A stretch of 64,000 bases of DNA, from positions 2,394,501 through 2,458,500 of the forward strand of contig JASJOG010000020.1 of NCBI GenBank assembly GCA_030142905.1. The letters run 5' to 3'. This DNA is from Heliopora coerulea. Taxonomy: Eukaryota; Cnidaria; Anthozoa; Scleralcyonacea; Helioporidae. Shown in pieces: positions 46,289 to 58,870 of the stretch (its first letter is position 1; every line of letters starts with the position of its first letter). A model generated the notes under the pieces. It was not told the DNA's origin, made no database searches, and saw only the letters and a list, made by a program, of their open reading frames with translations. A program made the position numbers and the translations under genes.

Positions 46289-49200
46289 TATAAGAAAACC
46301 GAAAAAAAAAAAACAGCACAGGAAAAGTGAAATTACCAACGATTAGGACACGGATAAAATCCTGAGAAAGAGTTTGAAAATAGAAGCTCCGCCAAAGAGG
46401 ACGAAGAAAAGAGCATTCTCAAAGAATACCTGCGTGGAAATGATCTTAGATCGAGTTTTGTATGTTTGTCATTCGATATAAGAAGTCTCCAAGACGTTGA
46501 AATACTGTTCGAGATAGTTGAATTACGAGAAAACGAAGTTATTTTGCCCCATTCGTGCCAGACCAGACCTAGTCGAAAGGTCAACTAAACAGTTAAACAA
46601 GGTTAGTCGACAACACTGACCGCATCGGATATGTAGTGTTTGAACCATCTAGCGACTTAAATTTACTAGAAAAGTTTTTAAAAAGGTTTAGCTAGTGACA
46701 TATTATATACACATATACAGAAAAAGAGAGAATCTGCTAAAATATACGCGTGGTATATTTTGTAAGCAATTCTGAATTCGACTGAATTGAAGAGTTAAAC
46801 GAATTGTTCAGTCCCTTTTATACGACTGCAGCACATGTATTATTTTTGTGTGTAAATTCGGTCAACAAGCCAAAGCTAAAAGCTCTAAAGTTTGTATTTT
46901 AACGTATTTTAATAATGTATGTGTTCCGGAATGAGACGGATGTTGAACATCGAAATGTGTTTATTAAAATATTTTCAGAGTCGTGTATATTTGCATGGCT
47001 TCGTCCCAGACGCAACTATAATTCCCTGGTTATCAATCGCAGCGATAACAGAAAAAGGGTCTCCAGAACTTGTCCTGTTCGGAGAAAACCTCCGAGCAAA
47101 GGTTAGAAGCGAGGAAATTTTGAAGAAGAAAATGCAATCTAGGGTTACTGTGCACGAGGAAGCCTTGGCAAGCTAAGAATCCCTAAACAGCAATTCTACA
47201 AGTTCGTTGAACGAACAGTCCCTTTTGATGGAAAAAGTGGAGTAGTTTCGATAGCAAAAATAGCCAGCCAAGCACGGAATTCTTGACTCCTTCCTGTGAG
47301 CTTAAAGCCCTCTGCAAACTAGTCTGCAACTAAAGCGATCTGATCGCTTCCAAATTCCTTCCCCAGGACTCAGACAAACTCAAGCTGAGGGAGACTTTTC
47401 GGTAATAACCAACGCAACCCTTTCACTCTGGGAGACCTTCAACAGAGTCAACAGCCACAGTTTCTACGTCTGTGCGCAGTCTGGTTTCTTGCTTGAAACA
47501 TTGCGTTGCTACGTAAACTGCTCTATTGCAGTTCTAAGCCAGTCGTTTAAAAGGTCTCGAACCTTTTGACCCATTCCTTTCCGTATTAAGAACAAGTAGG
47601 CATTTTTATGTTATCGTAGCGAAGAACGTTTGACTGTCTGTCTGACATTGCCTCGAGACTCTTTTAGCCTTTGCGACGATGACAGCGTGTTAATTTTGCT
47701 GTTCGTTTTCCCATTTCGGACGAGATAGCCAGGGCAGCCAATACTATTAACACAAACATGTTCAGAGATTGAATACATTAAATACACGTCCAAGGGGAAA
47801 GGGCATAAAGGTGAATAATTCTTTATGAAAAGCCGGAACCGGTGTTTAGAAATGATTCGTCGCACTTTAGGAACCAGTAGTTGCAGCAGTTGGCACAAAC
47901 GAACAAAATATAAGTAATCCCCTCTCGAAATACTGAAACTCATTGACATGCGGAAGAAGAATTCGTAATAGTTTATTTCACGCCTTGGATATCAACCATA
48001 TGCTGTTTTCAGACAAAACAAAGAAAGCTTACATTACTCGACGGTAACGTTAAAATGTGTAATTGAGATATCAACTGTGTAGTAATCTGTTATCAAAAGT
48101 AGCATTTTCTTTTGGTACAGCTTTTAGCATCGTTGAAAAAACGCCAAGAGACAAAGCCAATATTCGGTACGAAAACTTAATACTTCAACTCGATTAATTA
48201 TGCATACTAAAACTATCGGTCTCAATGCTCGAAGGAAGGAAGAGCTTTATACCAAGAAAGAACGACTGTTCGGAAAATTTGCGGAAGAAAAGTCATGATT
48301 CACTTCTCTGGTCTTCTACAGCTGAATTCTGCAGATCTCATTTCTTCCTTAAGGTTGGAAACAATCCTCGCATACTTGTGTGATAATCAAACAGTAGGAG
48401 TCAAAAAAGTAAGGCGATCGTCCACTTTTCTACAGGTTTCCTCGTCGTCTACATAGAGCCCTTATTAAGGGAACGCAAAGGCCAACTACTGTTGCACAAC
48501 GCAGTTGACCTTTAGAGTTTCTTATTAAATGGATACTCGACACGAGAATTAGTTATATTGAAGCTTACTATCACGTTTGCCACGAAGAAATCAAACCAAA
48601 CCCAGACACAAAAATTTGTCAAATCGTGATAAACGATAAAGACCGGTATTTAAAGGAAACAATAGCTCAGGTCAAAAAACGGACGAATTATCACACAAGA
48701 ACCTTTGTGTTTCACCAAACGATCAAAAAGGGTGTTCAAAGTTTGTACATTCAACGAGTCGCGAAAGTAATACGAGAGATGCTTTGACGCGGAGTTTCCG
48801 ATAACATCGTTTTGTCTCATCGGGCTCTAATGGAATGTTTATAGAAATCAACACATGGCCACAGCTGAGCTCGCTGTTGTAATGGGCTTTTTATCGTGTT
48901 CCGATAATGTAATCAGTAGTAATGGGCAAGAGGGTCAGAGGCTTTAAACGCGAGCGTTTAATCTGTGTTAAGAATCCTACGTGATATATCGTAAACGGAA
49001 TTTTAGATTAAACAAAAGCAGGAACATGACGTGATCTCGTGGGCGCGCAGGGGGGGCGGCGCCCAAGGTGTGGGGGAGCTGCGAGTTTCGTATCTTATTG
49101 ATTTGAGACACTTGCCCACATATTCGCAGGTTTTATCTCACGGAATGTCCTCTGCTCTCATTTTCATTTGGGCATTGTAAACGGTTGCATTTCTACCGTG

Positions 49201-52200
49201 CCAGCTCCGAAAATCTTGAATCACGAGGCAATTAACAGGTGAGAGAACAGTTACAAGACACTGTTGAGGCTAAAAGTCCATCCTTAATGTAAAAGCGAAA
49301 CTAAAAATTTGATTAGCAATGCGAGTTGCGTGGGCATCGTGCTAATACGAAATGACAACGGAAATTGGAACTGCAGTTGCTTGACAAAGCGAAGAAACAT
49401 GCAAGTGTTTCTAACCAAAGCCCATCTTTTAAGCGAAACTCGATCTACTTCGCACTCCAGCAGAGAAAGATATCACAGTGTATCGAGTTCTCAACCGCAC
49501 CTTTCAAAAGCATCACAAGACTTGCTAAGTATGGGCAGAAGCATAAGTGTATGGGCGCCAGGGTACTAACCTTCTTAAAAGTGCATGAAATATCCATTTA
49601 GTAATTGAAAGTGTGTCCTTCGGATCCCTTGAACGACCGTCTGGTCTCGCATCAACTTGAACTTATAAAGTACCTGAGCATCCTTGGTGATTGTTATGGG
49701 CAATTTCAACCCTCCAGAGAACCCTGAAATTGTAATAGCTAAAAGCTCAGGACAACTGTCATGTATAAAACAAAGCAAATCCCGAAAAATACAGACACCT
49801 TAAACCTCAATATTCGAGTAAGCAACCAGAAGAGAATATTGCGACATTGCGCTTTCCTAAATATGAGAGAATGTGTTTTCCTGAATATGAACCATAAACA
49901 TCAATTACACATGTAAAGACTTTTCCTGCGCACTCAGCAGCTCAAAATGGCAGCAGCAGATTGTCGGCGCAGGAAACAGACTTTGTAGTCAGCCGTTCTG
50001 CGTACAGTACTTTCAGAAGCGACCTCTCAAGAAAGATGTGTTAATATGCTAGTAAAGTGTCACGCTGGTCCAATACAACTGCAAAATACTTTGCCAAATA
50101 TAGGTCAGAACTTGAGTTTTTGCCACAGCAGCTAGGCTACGAAGCATTGCGAATGTGGATCTCTACCTAAGACGACGTCTCGCCATTTCGAAACCAAAAA
50201 AGCCTAGCTTGATGATAATCGCGTTAAAGAGCCAACGCCAGCTTTTTTAAAGTGGGAAGGCCATTGACGAAAACAATTGCGAATTAAAGCTACTTCTGGT
50301 GAAATAGAATTATTTGAGGTACACCAGTACCTCGTCTTGAAGGTGCAAGAATCACAACCTTTCTTGGAACGAAGCAGAAAAGTTGGACAGCCATTGGCGC
50401 TCCAGCCGACCCCATGGCGCCGGCCCTCGCTTTAAGAAGTAAAACATTGTTCATACGTTTAGCAAATGTATTTCATACAAGAACAAAATTAATCCAACCC
50501 ACATATCCTATTACGGTGAAGAAATTTGTGGTAGATAGATGGTCATCATGTTTGGTAACGAGTGGCAAGAGGTCAGTTTTAACCTTTTCAAATTTTGGAA
50601 GGATTTTGAAGTATTTAGCAGTTTACTTAATCTTACGGATTAATGCCAATAAATCTTTAAAACGTCGAACAATGACCAAAATAATACCTCGTAATTTATT
50701 GAATCACCATGTAAGTTGAATAACCCTTTACCTTCTTAACCTTCATATCTGTGCGATTTGACATTTGCAAATTAGATTCATCAACAGATTTCAATGGATT
50801 TTCAAAAGGATTTTGAATTGATTGAATAACTTAAAATTTATGGAATAAGATCTGGGATCTAAAGGGTTAAGAGCTAAGCTTTCTTGCCGTTTACTGGGAA
50901 TTTCGTCGACGTTCCAATAACACTGCGGTTAAAGGGACGAAAGTTTAGCCGTGAGTCACTTAATACGAGGAAGACGTCTTGCGTAGAACCGAAGTCCTAC
51001 ACTTTACTCGACAGGGCATTTCTTAACATTGTAACTACTGGGGCGTTTGTTCCAGTAGGCCCTTAGCTTGTGCCAGTAGTGAAGCAATATTTTCGAGTTT
51101 ATCCACAGTGGCCAGGCCCAATTTCGTCTTTTTTCCTTGCATAAAGAAGTCTTCTTTCCTCTAATGCATTCGAAGAGTGTATATCTTGTGTTTATCAATT
51201 TATCTCTATGTTTTTGAAACCTTAGATGGATAAGCAAAGTCGAACGCAGGAAAAAAAAAATCTGCCGTGGGCGGATAGAATAAGTCTTTTCAGTATAACC
51301 TGTGCATTTTTACTTGTTATAAAGGATTGTTACATGGACAACTATCATTGTGCCGTGTTATATCGTGTTACTGTACAACAAGCGTCATAAAGAATGGTCT
51401 CAATGTACATTAAAATTTATTTCCACGGGAAATGGGGTCCCTCATATACTTTGCCCCCAATGGCCAGAATTCCTAAAAATTGCCAAGTCCCCGGAGGTCC
51501 TGCAGGAGACATGCAGTCGTCCAGAAGTCAGCGAGGGACATGCCCACCATACCATTGTCGCAGACGATACTTTCGCCCTGGACCCCTGGCTTATGTAATT
51601 ATCTTATAAAAACACAATTCCTACTCACTATTCGTCCCCAAATGTTGCGATACGGCCTGAAGAACCCTTGAGACTGAATCGGATACACTGAGTGAAACAA
51701 TCGGTCTGGTACTCGTATCGTCGTAACAATCGCACGACTTTTCTTATTCATACGATTATTGCATGATTATAGTTACGGCAAACGTAACGATGGTAATGAT
51801 CTTGGAGTCGGGGAGCTTTTGTCGTGAAAGCAGACTTCAGGTTTACTTTCACTACTGTTTGGCTGCGACCAGACAGTTGTCCGACTATCGTCCGATCCCT
51901 ACGATTTTTTGAGAACCAGGCCTAATATACTCGATAATCTTCTCGTGTCGCATAAGCTTCCTTCGTGTACCGAACTTTCAGCCTCCCGAATGCCATGATA
52001 TCTCCGTAAAGGCTGACGCAAAGCGCAACTTTATATAATAAGGTAAAAGTCTGCATATGATTATTTAAGGTAAACATGGGATGAAAGGCTTTAATTCCAT
52101 TCCAAGTTAAGATTCAACAATATGATAGTTCAAATAAACAAAGAAAAGATTTTACTAAGGAGATTACATATATTTAGGCTGTTTTTTGGCGTTACCGATC

Positions 52201-52830
52201 AGACATATTTGGAGAGAAATATACTTTCCCTTAGGAATGACATATCTGGAACCAAGCGCTGCGTTCTGCCCACTCTGCGAAATGCAATATTTACTGAAAA
52301 ATCAGCCGCGGTGTTTTGTTTATACGTTACTCAGTGGCTTACAATTATACGTCAATTTTGTCAGCAGCTGGATTTATTTTGTATCTGAGGATAAAGTTGA
52401 TACCATTAACCCTTTGACCTCAGAGGCTACTATTCACATTTTATGCGAACTTAACTGCCTGAAATATTTTAAGTAATATGTAGAGGAGGTTCCTGGAGTT
52501 CAAGGGCAATTGTAAACCACAGTTTATACAAATCTCTTGACACCAGTCATTTCCATAAACAGTTAACACCAGAGGTGCAAACAACGAGGGCAATTAATAC
52601 AATTCCCTTCCCCCCCCCCTCACCATTGATGAGAAAGATTTCTTGTCCGGTAAAAATTGTCGCGAAAAGTGTCCTTGTCTTCCAATACGTATAACAAATG
52701 CATTTTTGTGCACTTTTGAAGCTCTCAAAAGAATTTTTCTTGGAGTGGATTTGTCCAGTCATGGAGTGGTTACAGAAGGACTCCCAGGTTTTTGTTCCAT
52801 AGACCCGAAATGCTAAGACCAGCAAATGTA
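46289..52830. other. Downstream region of COUP-TF: no recognised gene
   Basis: Contains the COUP-TF 3' untranslated region, of unknown length; I see no clean AATAAA in the first few hundred bases. Short open frames match nothing. CpG content is normal for this window. A C-run is at 52607-52619. Confidence 0.5.
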
Positions 52831-53584
52831 GGCGTTGAATAATGGGAAATTATTTCCCTAATACATGTGTATTTATTTGACTACGGAATAACTATAAATA
52901 AAAGGGTCTAAAGCAAGCTGCAACAGACAACAATTCATGCAAAGAAACCAGTAAGTGAAAATTTTAAAATTTGTTTTAAGCGAAGATCAAACTATTTTAA
53001 CAGTATACAAATATAACTTAAAAAACGGTTTAGAACTGTACCTGTTCTAGCACATGTTATTTCTCACATATTGACAAGGGCAGTAAATCCTGGCATTGGA
53101 TGATGGTCAGTATGCTGCGAAGAATCAATCTCTTTCTACTGTATACCTGTAACGTAATAAACTGTAAACATAAGCCTCAGAAATGTGGTAGCAACCAGTC
53201 ATTCCATAACTTTTACTACTAAACATGGCATGATAATTGATGCACTAAAGATTTCTGACTGAACTTTTGGTTTCTGATCACAACACATCTTGTGATCAAA
53301 GACACGGAGACACAACACACCAATTTCTATACTGACGTAAGCATAAGCCAAGACTAGGCAAACCACTACAATATTTAGCCTTAATTGAAGAACAGCCCAG
53401 TACAGTTGATCCTTGCTAATAAAACCATCTATAATCTTAGTGAGTAAAAAGTGGTAAATTCGTACAGGTATGGTATTGGTATGGTACATGTATACTGTAC
53501 ACCAGTTTCTACTGGAAAAAATTGAAACAACTGGGTTCTTAAAGCAATAATTTTTTGGTAATCTATTAAGGGGTAAAGGGCACA

Positions 53585-53755
53585 CTAATGGCTGATGCCA
53601 AATGATGTTAATTGTCAAGGGGATGAGCCCTGCCCCTTATAAGTTAACAGCTGTCTCCTTAACCCATGTTAAAGGTAGACGGCATGCTGAACAATTTTAC
53701 GCTGGCTGGTGCCAGATGATGTCTCATCAAGGGGGTGAACCCTGCCCCTACTAGT
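53585..53755 (+). repeat. Two copies of a CAAGGGG.TGA.CCCTGCCCCT repeat
   Basis: Segments at about 53590-53640 and 53690-53755 share GATGCCAAATGATGTT/GGTGCCAGATGATGTC and GAGCCCTGCCCCTT/GAACCCTGCCCCTA. Inside the CpG-poor block. Confidence 0.6.
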
Positions 53756-55797
53756 ATACAGTACAGTACTGGCTAAGGGTAGAGTTACTACCAAAATCTC
53801 TGGTAAGAGGGTAAAATATTCTAATTTCCCATAAAATATTCACCCAGTGACCTTCAGACCTGATAAGGCTAACTTCCATGAAGCTAATAATATGGTTATA
53901 ATATGGTAAAATGTACAAGTAAATTATATCTGGTATACTTTGCGAGTAAACTTAATGTACAGAAGTACTAAACTTGTTTTGGATAAGTGGTGAAGCTTAT
54001 TTTGAATTTGTTACTGGTAAGGGTAATTGATGACAGTTTTGTGATAGTCAAACATCAAGCAGTACTTTCTACCCACTCTGACACAAAATTCACCTTACAA
54101 CTGTTTATTCACTTCTCTATCACTCACACAACACACACAGCAAAACAAGAGGATGATTGATTGAACCAATATCAAAATACCAAGAAAGTCATTTTAAAGA
54201 CAAGGTGCAGCCAGCTTTTTTTTTACAGTAAATTTGCTTGATTGTGTTTTGATAAAAGATTAAAGACTCTCATGAGTGTCATATATTTTTTCTTAAGCAA
54301 ATCAATATTTACTTTAAGTATAATATTAAGGTGTGTGTTGGCTTAAATCATGGAAGTCAGAATTCCCTTTGACATAGAGGTGTGCATTATGCTGTATGAC
54401 TCAATAAAATTTTGGAGGATGCACACTTTTTCCATCACTGCATCATGGGCATCCCAAAGAGAAAGAAAAATCTCAGGAAGGTCCATCTGCACAGTAAAAC
54501 TTCTGCTTACAAATGTCCTCCAGGAGCCAGGTGAGCAAAAAGATAATTAACTTCAATCATGACTAGAGCACAACTTTAGTCCATGAAAAGGATCAAAGAG
54601 AATTTAAGTACATTTTAATCACCTGATCGGCAGTTTAAACAATCATAAGAGTTTTATACCACTTGGCCCAGGTTTACTGTATAATTATGATTTATTGAAA
54701 ACAACATGGGATTACTTTTCCAAAAATAAGTTTTGTGTTACTGTGCTTATAAAAACTAAACTGCCATAGACAGCAGGGTAATCTAAGTTTGCTTGAACTG
54801 GAGGTCTGACAACCCCACCTTTCAAAACCAGAGAAAACTCTGCAAGTGCTGTATGTGGTTCAAAGTACATGATGTTATCAATCTCCTTCCTGTATTTTTA
54901 CATAAATTACTACTTATTTCAAAGAATTGTATCATGTATACCAATCTAGATAGTGATTTGTAATCAATCAGCAATTGTTTAGTTCAACCCATTTTCTGCC
55001 AAAGACAACACTTACTTTTTTACTCTAGCTATCACCTGATAATTTTTTAAGATGAGGGTAGGGGACAATTAAAGCTAGTCTTTGTAGGACTGCATTAAAA
55101 ACTACCTCATTAAGTACTTCCTGGCTGAGACAACTCTGATGATTTTATGTTGGACTAATGCCTGACAATTTGATTCAGTCAAAACGAGGGGCTAGCTGAG
55201 GCATGTCTTGGCAGGAGTGAATCTAAATCCTAATCTACTTAGAATGGCTATATAATCTTAGTTTATTCACTTAAGACCCACACTTGGCTGGGATGGGCAT
55301 GCCAAACAGCTTGCCACATCTGAAATCTGTACCAGGAAATTGGTAGAGTTCATGATCGATTCACGAGAATTCACAGGATATTCAGTTTTGGGGAGATAAT
55401 CCTCAAAATCAGAATTCTAAGTGGAATTTTGAGTAAAATTTGGCAATCAGTGAACTCTTACACCACCACACTCATGAAAAAAGCTAATGTTTTTCTGTGC
55501 CACTTTCTGGACAATGAAAACAAGAATTATTTTTTATTGTCAGGGAGGTGCTGAATAGTAGGTTCTACATAACGGTAGTCTACAGAATACTGGATAATGA
55601 ATAGTAACACATTTTAACACTGAAGGAAGGGAACAATAGTAATTTAAAGAAAGAAATATGCCAGATATTTCTTATATTTATAATTATGTCATTTTGAAAT
55701 CAAAACCAAACCTACCTTTAGTTTGATACTCATTTTTTAATAGGTTTTAATCCTAAGGTGCAGAGGTCCAGTGTAGATAGCTTTGATAAAACAGCGG

Positions 55798-55987
55798 TGT
55801 TCTTGAGGTTATTACACTATCTAAAATATAGAAAACAAGCTTCTCGATGTTTCGAGTGAAGGCCCTTCATCCAGAGATTAGTAGCATCTAATCTGCTACT
55901 AATCTCTAGATGAAGGGCTTTCGCTCGAAACGTCAAGAAGCTTGTTTTCTATATTTTAGATAGTGTAATAACCTCAAGAACGCCAGG
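55798..55987. mobile_element. Palindromic repeat with hammerhead-like arms
   Basis: Arms of about 92 bases each (GTTCTTGAGGTTATTACACT... and inverse) meet near 55893. Each arm has a GATGAAGGGC, short loop, CTCGAAAC core. Both first boxes read CT(A/G)GATGA, one base off CTGATGA, so both look decayed. Confidence 0.65.
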
Positions 55988-56418
55988 TTTTAATCCTAGT
56001 CTTTCTTTATAGCTTGTGATTTGTTAGCATCAAAGACTCACTGCCACATTCGAAATCCCAGTTACTACTGGATAGCCAGACTTTTTCAGATTTTCTCATA
56101 GGTTCCTTACACATCCTTCAAACAAATTTGCAGCTATTAGCTGCAGAAACTGATGAAACCTAAGAAAATGTTTCAATGTACAAAATGATGCTGTTTTGTC
56201 CTGTATATCTGAAAATAACTTAAAAAGAGAGTCTTGGTCTTAGGCTGATGGCATGCCAAATTAATCAAATAATGAATATTGCTAAATAAAATCAGTGAAA
56301 AAAAAAAAACCCACAACCAGCTGACAACTTAAAAAAGTATAAAATGAAACATAATCCAAAAGATAAAAGCATCTTGCAAAATTCAAGATATGAGTGAAAA
56401 CAAGACGAGTATACGAGA

Positions 56419-56459
56419 CTGTAATATTTCAACTTTATTACAAAGTCATCATCAGACAG
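56419..56459 (-). ncRNA. Hammerhead-ribozyme-like motif, left terminal repeat
   Basis: Minus strand: CTGT, CTGATGA, stem II GACTTT/AAAGTT, GAAA, TATT, ACAG. Stem I CTGT/ACAG has four pairs. One stem II base is changed relative to the partner at 57317-57357 but can still pair as G-U. Confidence 0.5.
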
Positions 56460-57316
56460 AATGATTTACAAAACAAGCCAAGGTCTATTTATATACAGTG
56501 TGAACAACAGAAGTTAGGAATCCTATACCTGAGATATTAACATGACAGAATACATTGCTAATTACTTGTCAACTCGAGAGGAAGCTATTTACAAGGCAAA
56601 AGTCATTAACAACAACTGACCCGACAATACTGATGTGTAAGATGACGTAGGATGACTGAGACAGGTGAGTATCAGATGCCAAAGGTTGACAAACTGATAG
56701 AATAATCGTAAGCCATTAAGTTGACAAATGAAAGAAAGACAAAGAAAAGGAAAGAAAAGAGTCAGAGTGAGAACAACGTATAAAGTAGGAGGTCGGAAAT
56801 ATATAAAAGTGCAAGGCCGCTTAGTTGAAAAGTGTGAGTTCTTTTGAAGCTTTCAGTCCGGAGTTGATTTCAGGCTTATTAAATTTAATATGGAGAGCTT
56901 CAATCAACAAGAGTTTATTTGTGTTAGTAGATTTACTTGAGTAAAGAATTTTATAGTTATTAAAGATTAAAGTTTTAATAGAGTTAGATGAATTTGAAAA
57001 GGAGGGGAGGTTATTAAGTCAATTGTATTGACCCTGTAAGTTGGCAAGAAACTGTGCATGTTCACATTCAGTGAGGTGTTGTGCCATTGCACTGGTGTTA
57101 AGTTGAGTAGAGTGTTCTGTCAGACATTTGTAAATGTATCTATCGGTATTGTCGGGTCAGTTGTTGTTAATGACTTTTGTCTTGTAAATAGCTTCCTCTC
57201 CAGTTAATAAGTAATTAGCAATGCATTCTGTCATGTTAATATCTCAGGTATAGGATTCCTAACTTCCGTTGTTCACACTGTATATAAGTAGATCTTGGCT
57301 TGTTTTGTAAATCATT

Positions 57317-57357
57317 CTGTCTGATGATGACTTTGTAATAAAGTCGAAATATTACAG
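57317..57357 (+). ncRNA. Hammerhead-ribozyme-like motif, right terminal repeat
   Basis: CTGT (57317-57320), CTGATGA (57321-57327), stem II GACTTT/AAAGTC fully paired, GAAA (57346-57349), TATT, then ACAG (57354-57357) closing stem I. The extra T after CTGATGA is present. Confidence 0.55.
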
Positions 57358-58740
57358 TCTCATATACTTGTCTTGTTTTGACTCATATCTTGAGTTTTCC
57401 AAGATGGCTTTATTTCTCAGATTATGTTTCAAAATCAGTGAAGCTTGCCAGATAATCATTGTCAGGGATACAAAGAGATAAAATTACAACTAACTGCAGC
57501 TACATTGGGCAAACACAGAAGAAGCCAAGGCCCACCTTTGGCGAGATGATCCTTAAATAAGTAGCCACTTAAATGAGGAGTACTGGTAAGTCACTCTTGA
57601 CAGCTATCTCTATAATATACACTATATAATTAAACAATAAATGAGATAGCTACAGAGCTTATTTGTCACATAATGTGGTTGTTGCTTCATAAAACATGTC
57701 ATAAAATTGGGCAATATGAAGGGAAAATTTGTTAAAATTGGACAACCCAAAAGAGATGATTTTGGCTATTCAAAATGAAATTGAAAATAGACATGTTCAA
57801 CAATACATCAGTCAGCATGGAGCTGGATTCTCATGGTGTAATCTTTCGTGGAAATTTTAAAATTTTAAGTGACCAAACTGTGGATGAGCCACAATTTTGA
57901 AGTTTGAGAACAAAAATTTTTACAGGGTTTGTATTTCTGTTATAATAACTACAACATAAGAAGTGTTTTTGAACTGCATTTAGGAACTTCTTGGTTTGTA
58001 TAAGAAATTCTTCTTTTTTATTATACTACAATAACTTAACAACTTGTATACAAATATCATTTACATCTATACAGGGGTGGGGCACTCAGGTTGGGTTGCA
58101 CCTACTTTTCAAGTGTCCTTTTTCATCATGGAAACTGCTGTTTTTAACCCTTTCAAGGTTACGCTTTTTTTCTCTGTTCTTTCATTGTTTTTTTTTGTTC
58201 TAGGTGACCCAAAGTATATACTGAATATAGTTGGGTTATATAGTCAAATAGTAAATATCTATCAGAGATGAGTCTTCCCGACGTCAAAATGCCCCTGAAA
58301 GCATGTGCCCCACTACACTACAATCCTGCACATGCAGTTGCAGTAAGGTACTCAACATTCGGCGCGTGCGTTACCACAGTTCACTTCTGCATTTATGAAG
58401 TTACAAACAGATATACACTCGTGTGAAGACGTCAATATGTACAATTACTACATGCTATTAATATGTTGTATGCAAGATTACTGGCCTGGCGTGAAATCCT
58501 AGTTGCAAGAAAAGTTAATAATAGTCAAAGTGTCGCGTTTTGCAATACAACCTGACTGCTGTTGCCAGTTATTAAGCTGATATATTTCCGCTGTGGAAGA
58601 AAGGTTTCAATGAACGAAATCAACCTTCCCTCTGGCTATTGACCGCATACATGAACTAGAATCTCACTCCGCCCGCAAAAAAGGACGAAGAATACATAAT
58701 AAAGATAGTATATACAGCAAAGAATCGTCGCTTAACTCAC

Positions 58741-58870
58741 CAAAAATGCGAAACGGTATTTCACCTCCAAATAGCCAGAGGAATACCGACCAAAATCTAC
58801 ACCAAACTGGCTGTAATTTAGACTTTCTTGACTTTCTTGCACTCACAGTTTAGCGACGCAGTCCACACTC
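58741..58870 (-). other. Candidate first exon of a minus-strand gene
   Basis: On the minus strand a strong donor, TTTTTG|GTGAGT, lies at 58741/58740, next to a stretch where CpG density jumps back to normal. A CpG-normal promoter beside a CpG-poor gene body is the usual layout of methylated invertebrate genes. The exon's 5' end is a guess; its open frame begins with GTG, so it may be untranslated. Confidence 0.3.

Larger units (their letters stand above)
56378..57405 (-). mobile_element. Penelope-like remnant with inverted terminal repeats of about 250 bp
   Basis: Left repeat 56378-56632 and right repeat 57145-57405 are inverse copies ending in a CTCAAGATATGAGT-type sequence. Between them, on the minus strand, the end of a nuclease frame reads TEHSTQLNTSAMAQHLTECE, then after a stop LNNLPSFSNSSNSIKTLIFN, and ALHIKFNKPEINSGLKASKE, typical of the C-terminus of Penelope-like GIY-YIG proteins. 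No reverse transcriptase is left. It sits in the CpG-poor block but carries CG sites of its own. Confidence 0.7.
52830..58270. other. CpG-depleted block, likely methylated transcribed region
   Basis: CG dinucleotides nearly vanish here: none between about 53,945 and 54,627, and only one from there to about 55,185, while flanks carry several per 100 bases. TG and CA are abundant, the mark of old CpG methylation decay. In invertebrates this usually marks bodies of broadly expressed genes. Most CG sites in the block lie in inserted repeats (55.8-56.0 and 56.4-57.4 kb). A possible first exon and donor on the minus strand sit just to the right. No coding exon could be identified with confidence. 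Confidence 0.55.

Noticed and set aside
53199..53618. 139-residue minus-strand protein
   Set aside because: No recognisable domain, low-complexity hydrophobic composition, no splice support; more likely untranslated or intronic.
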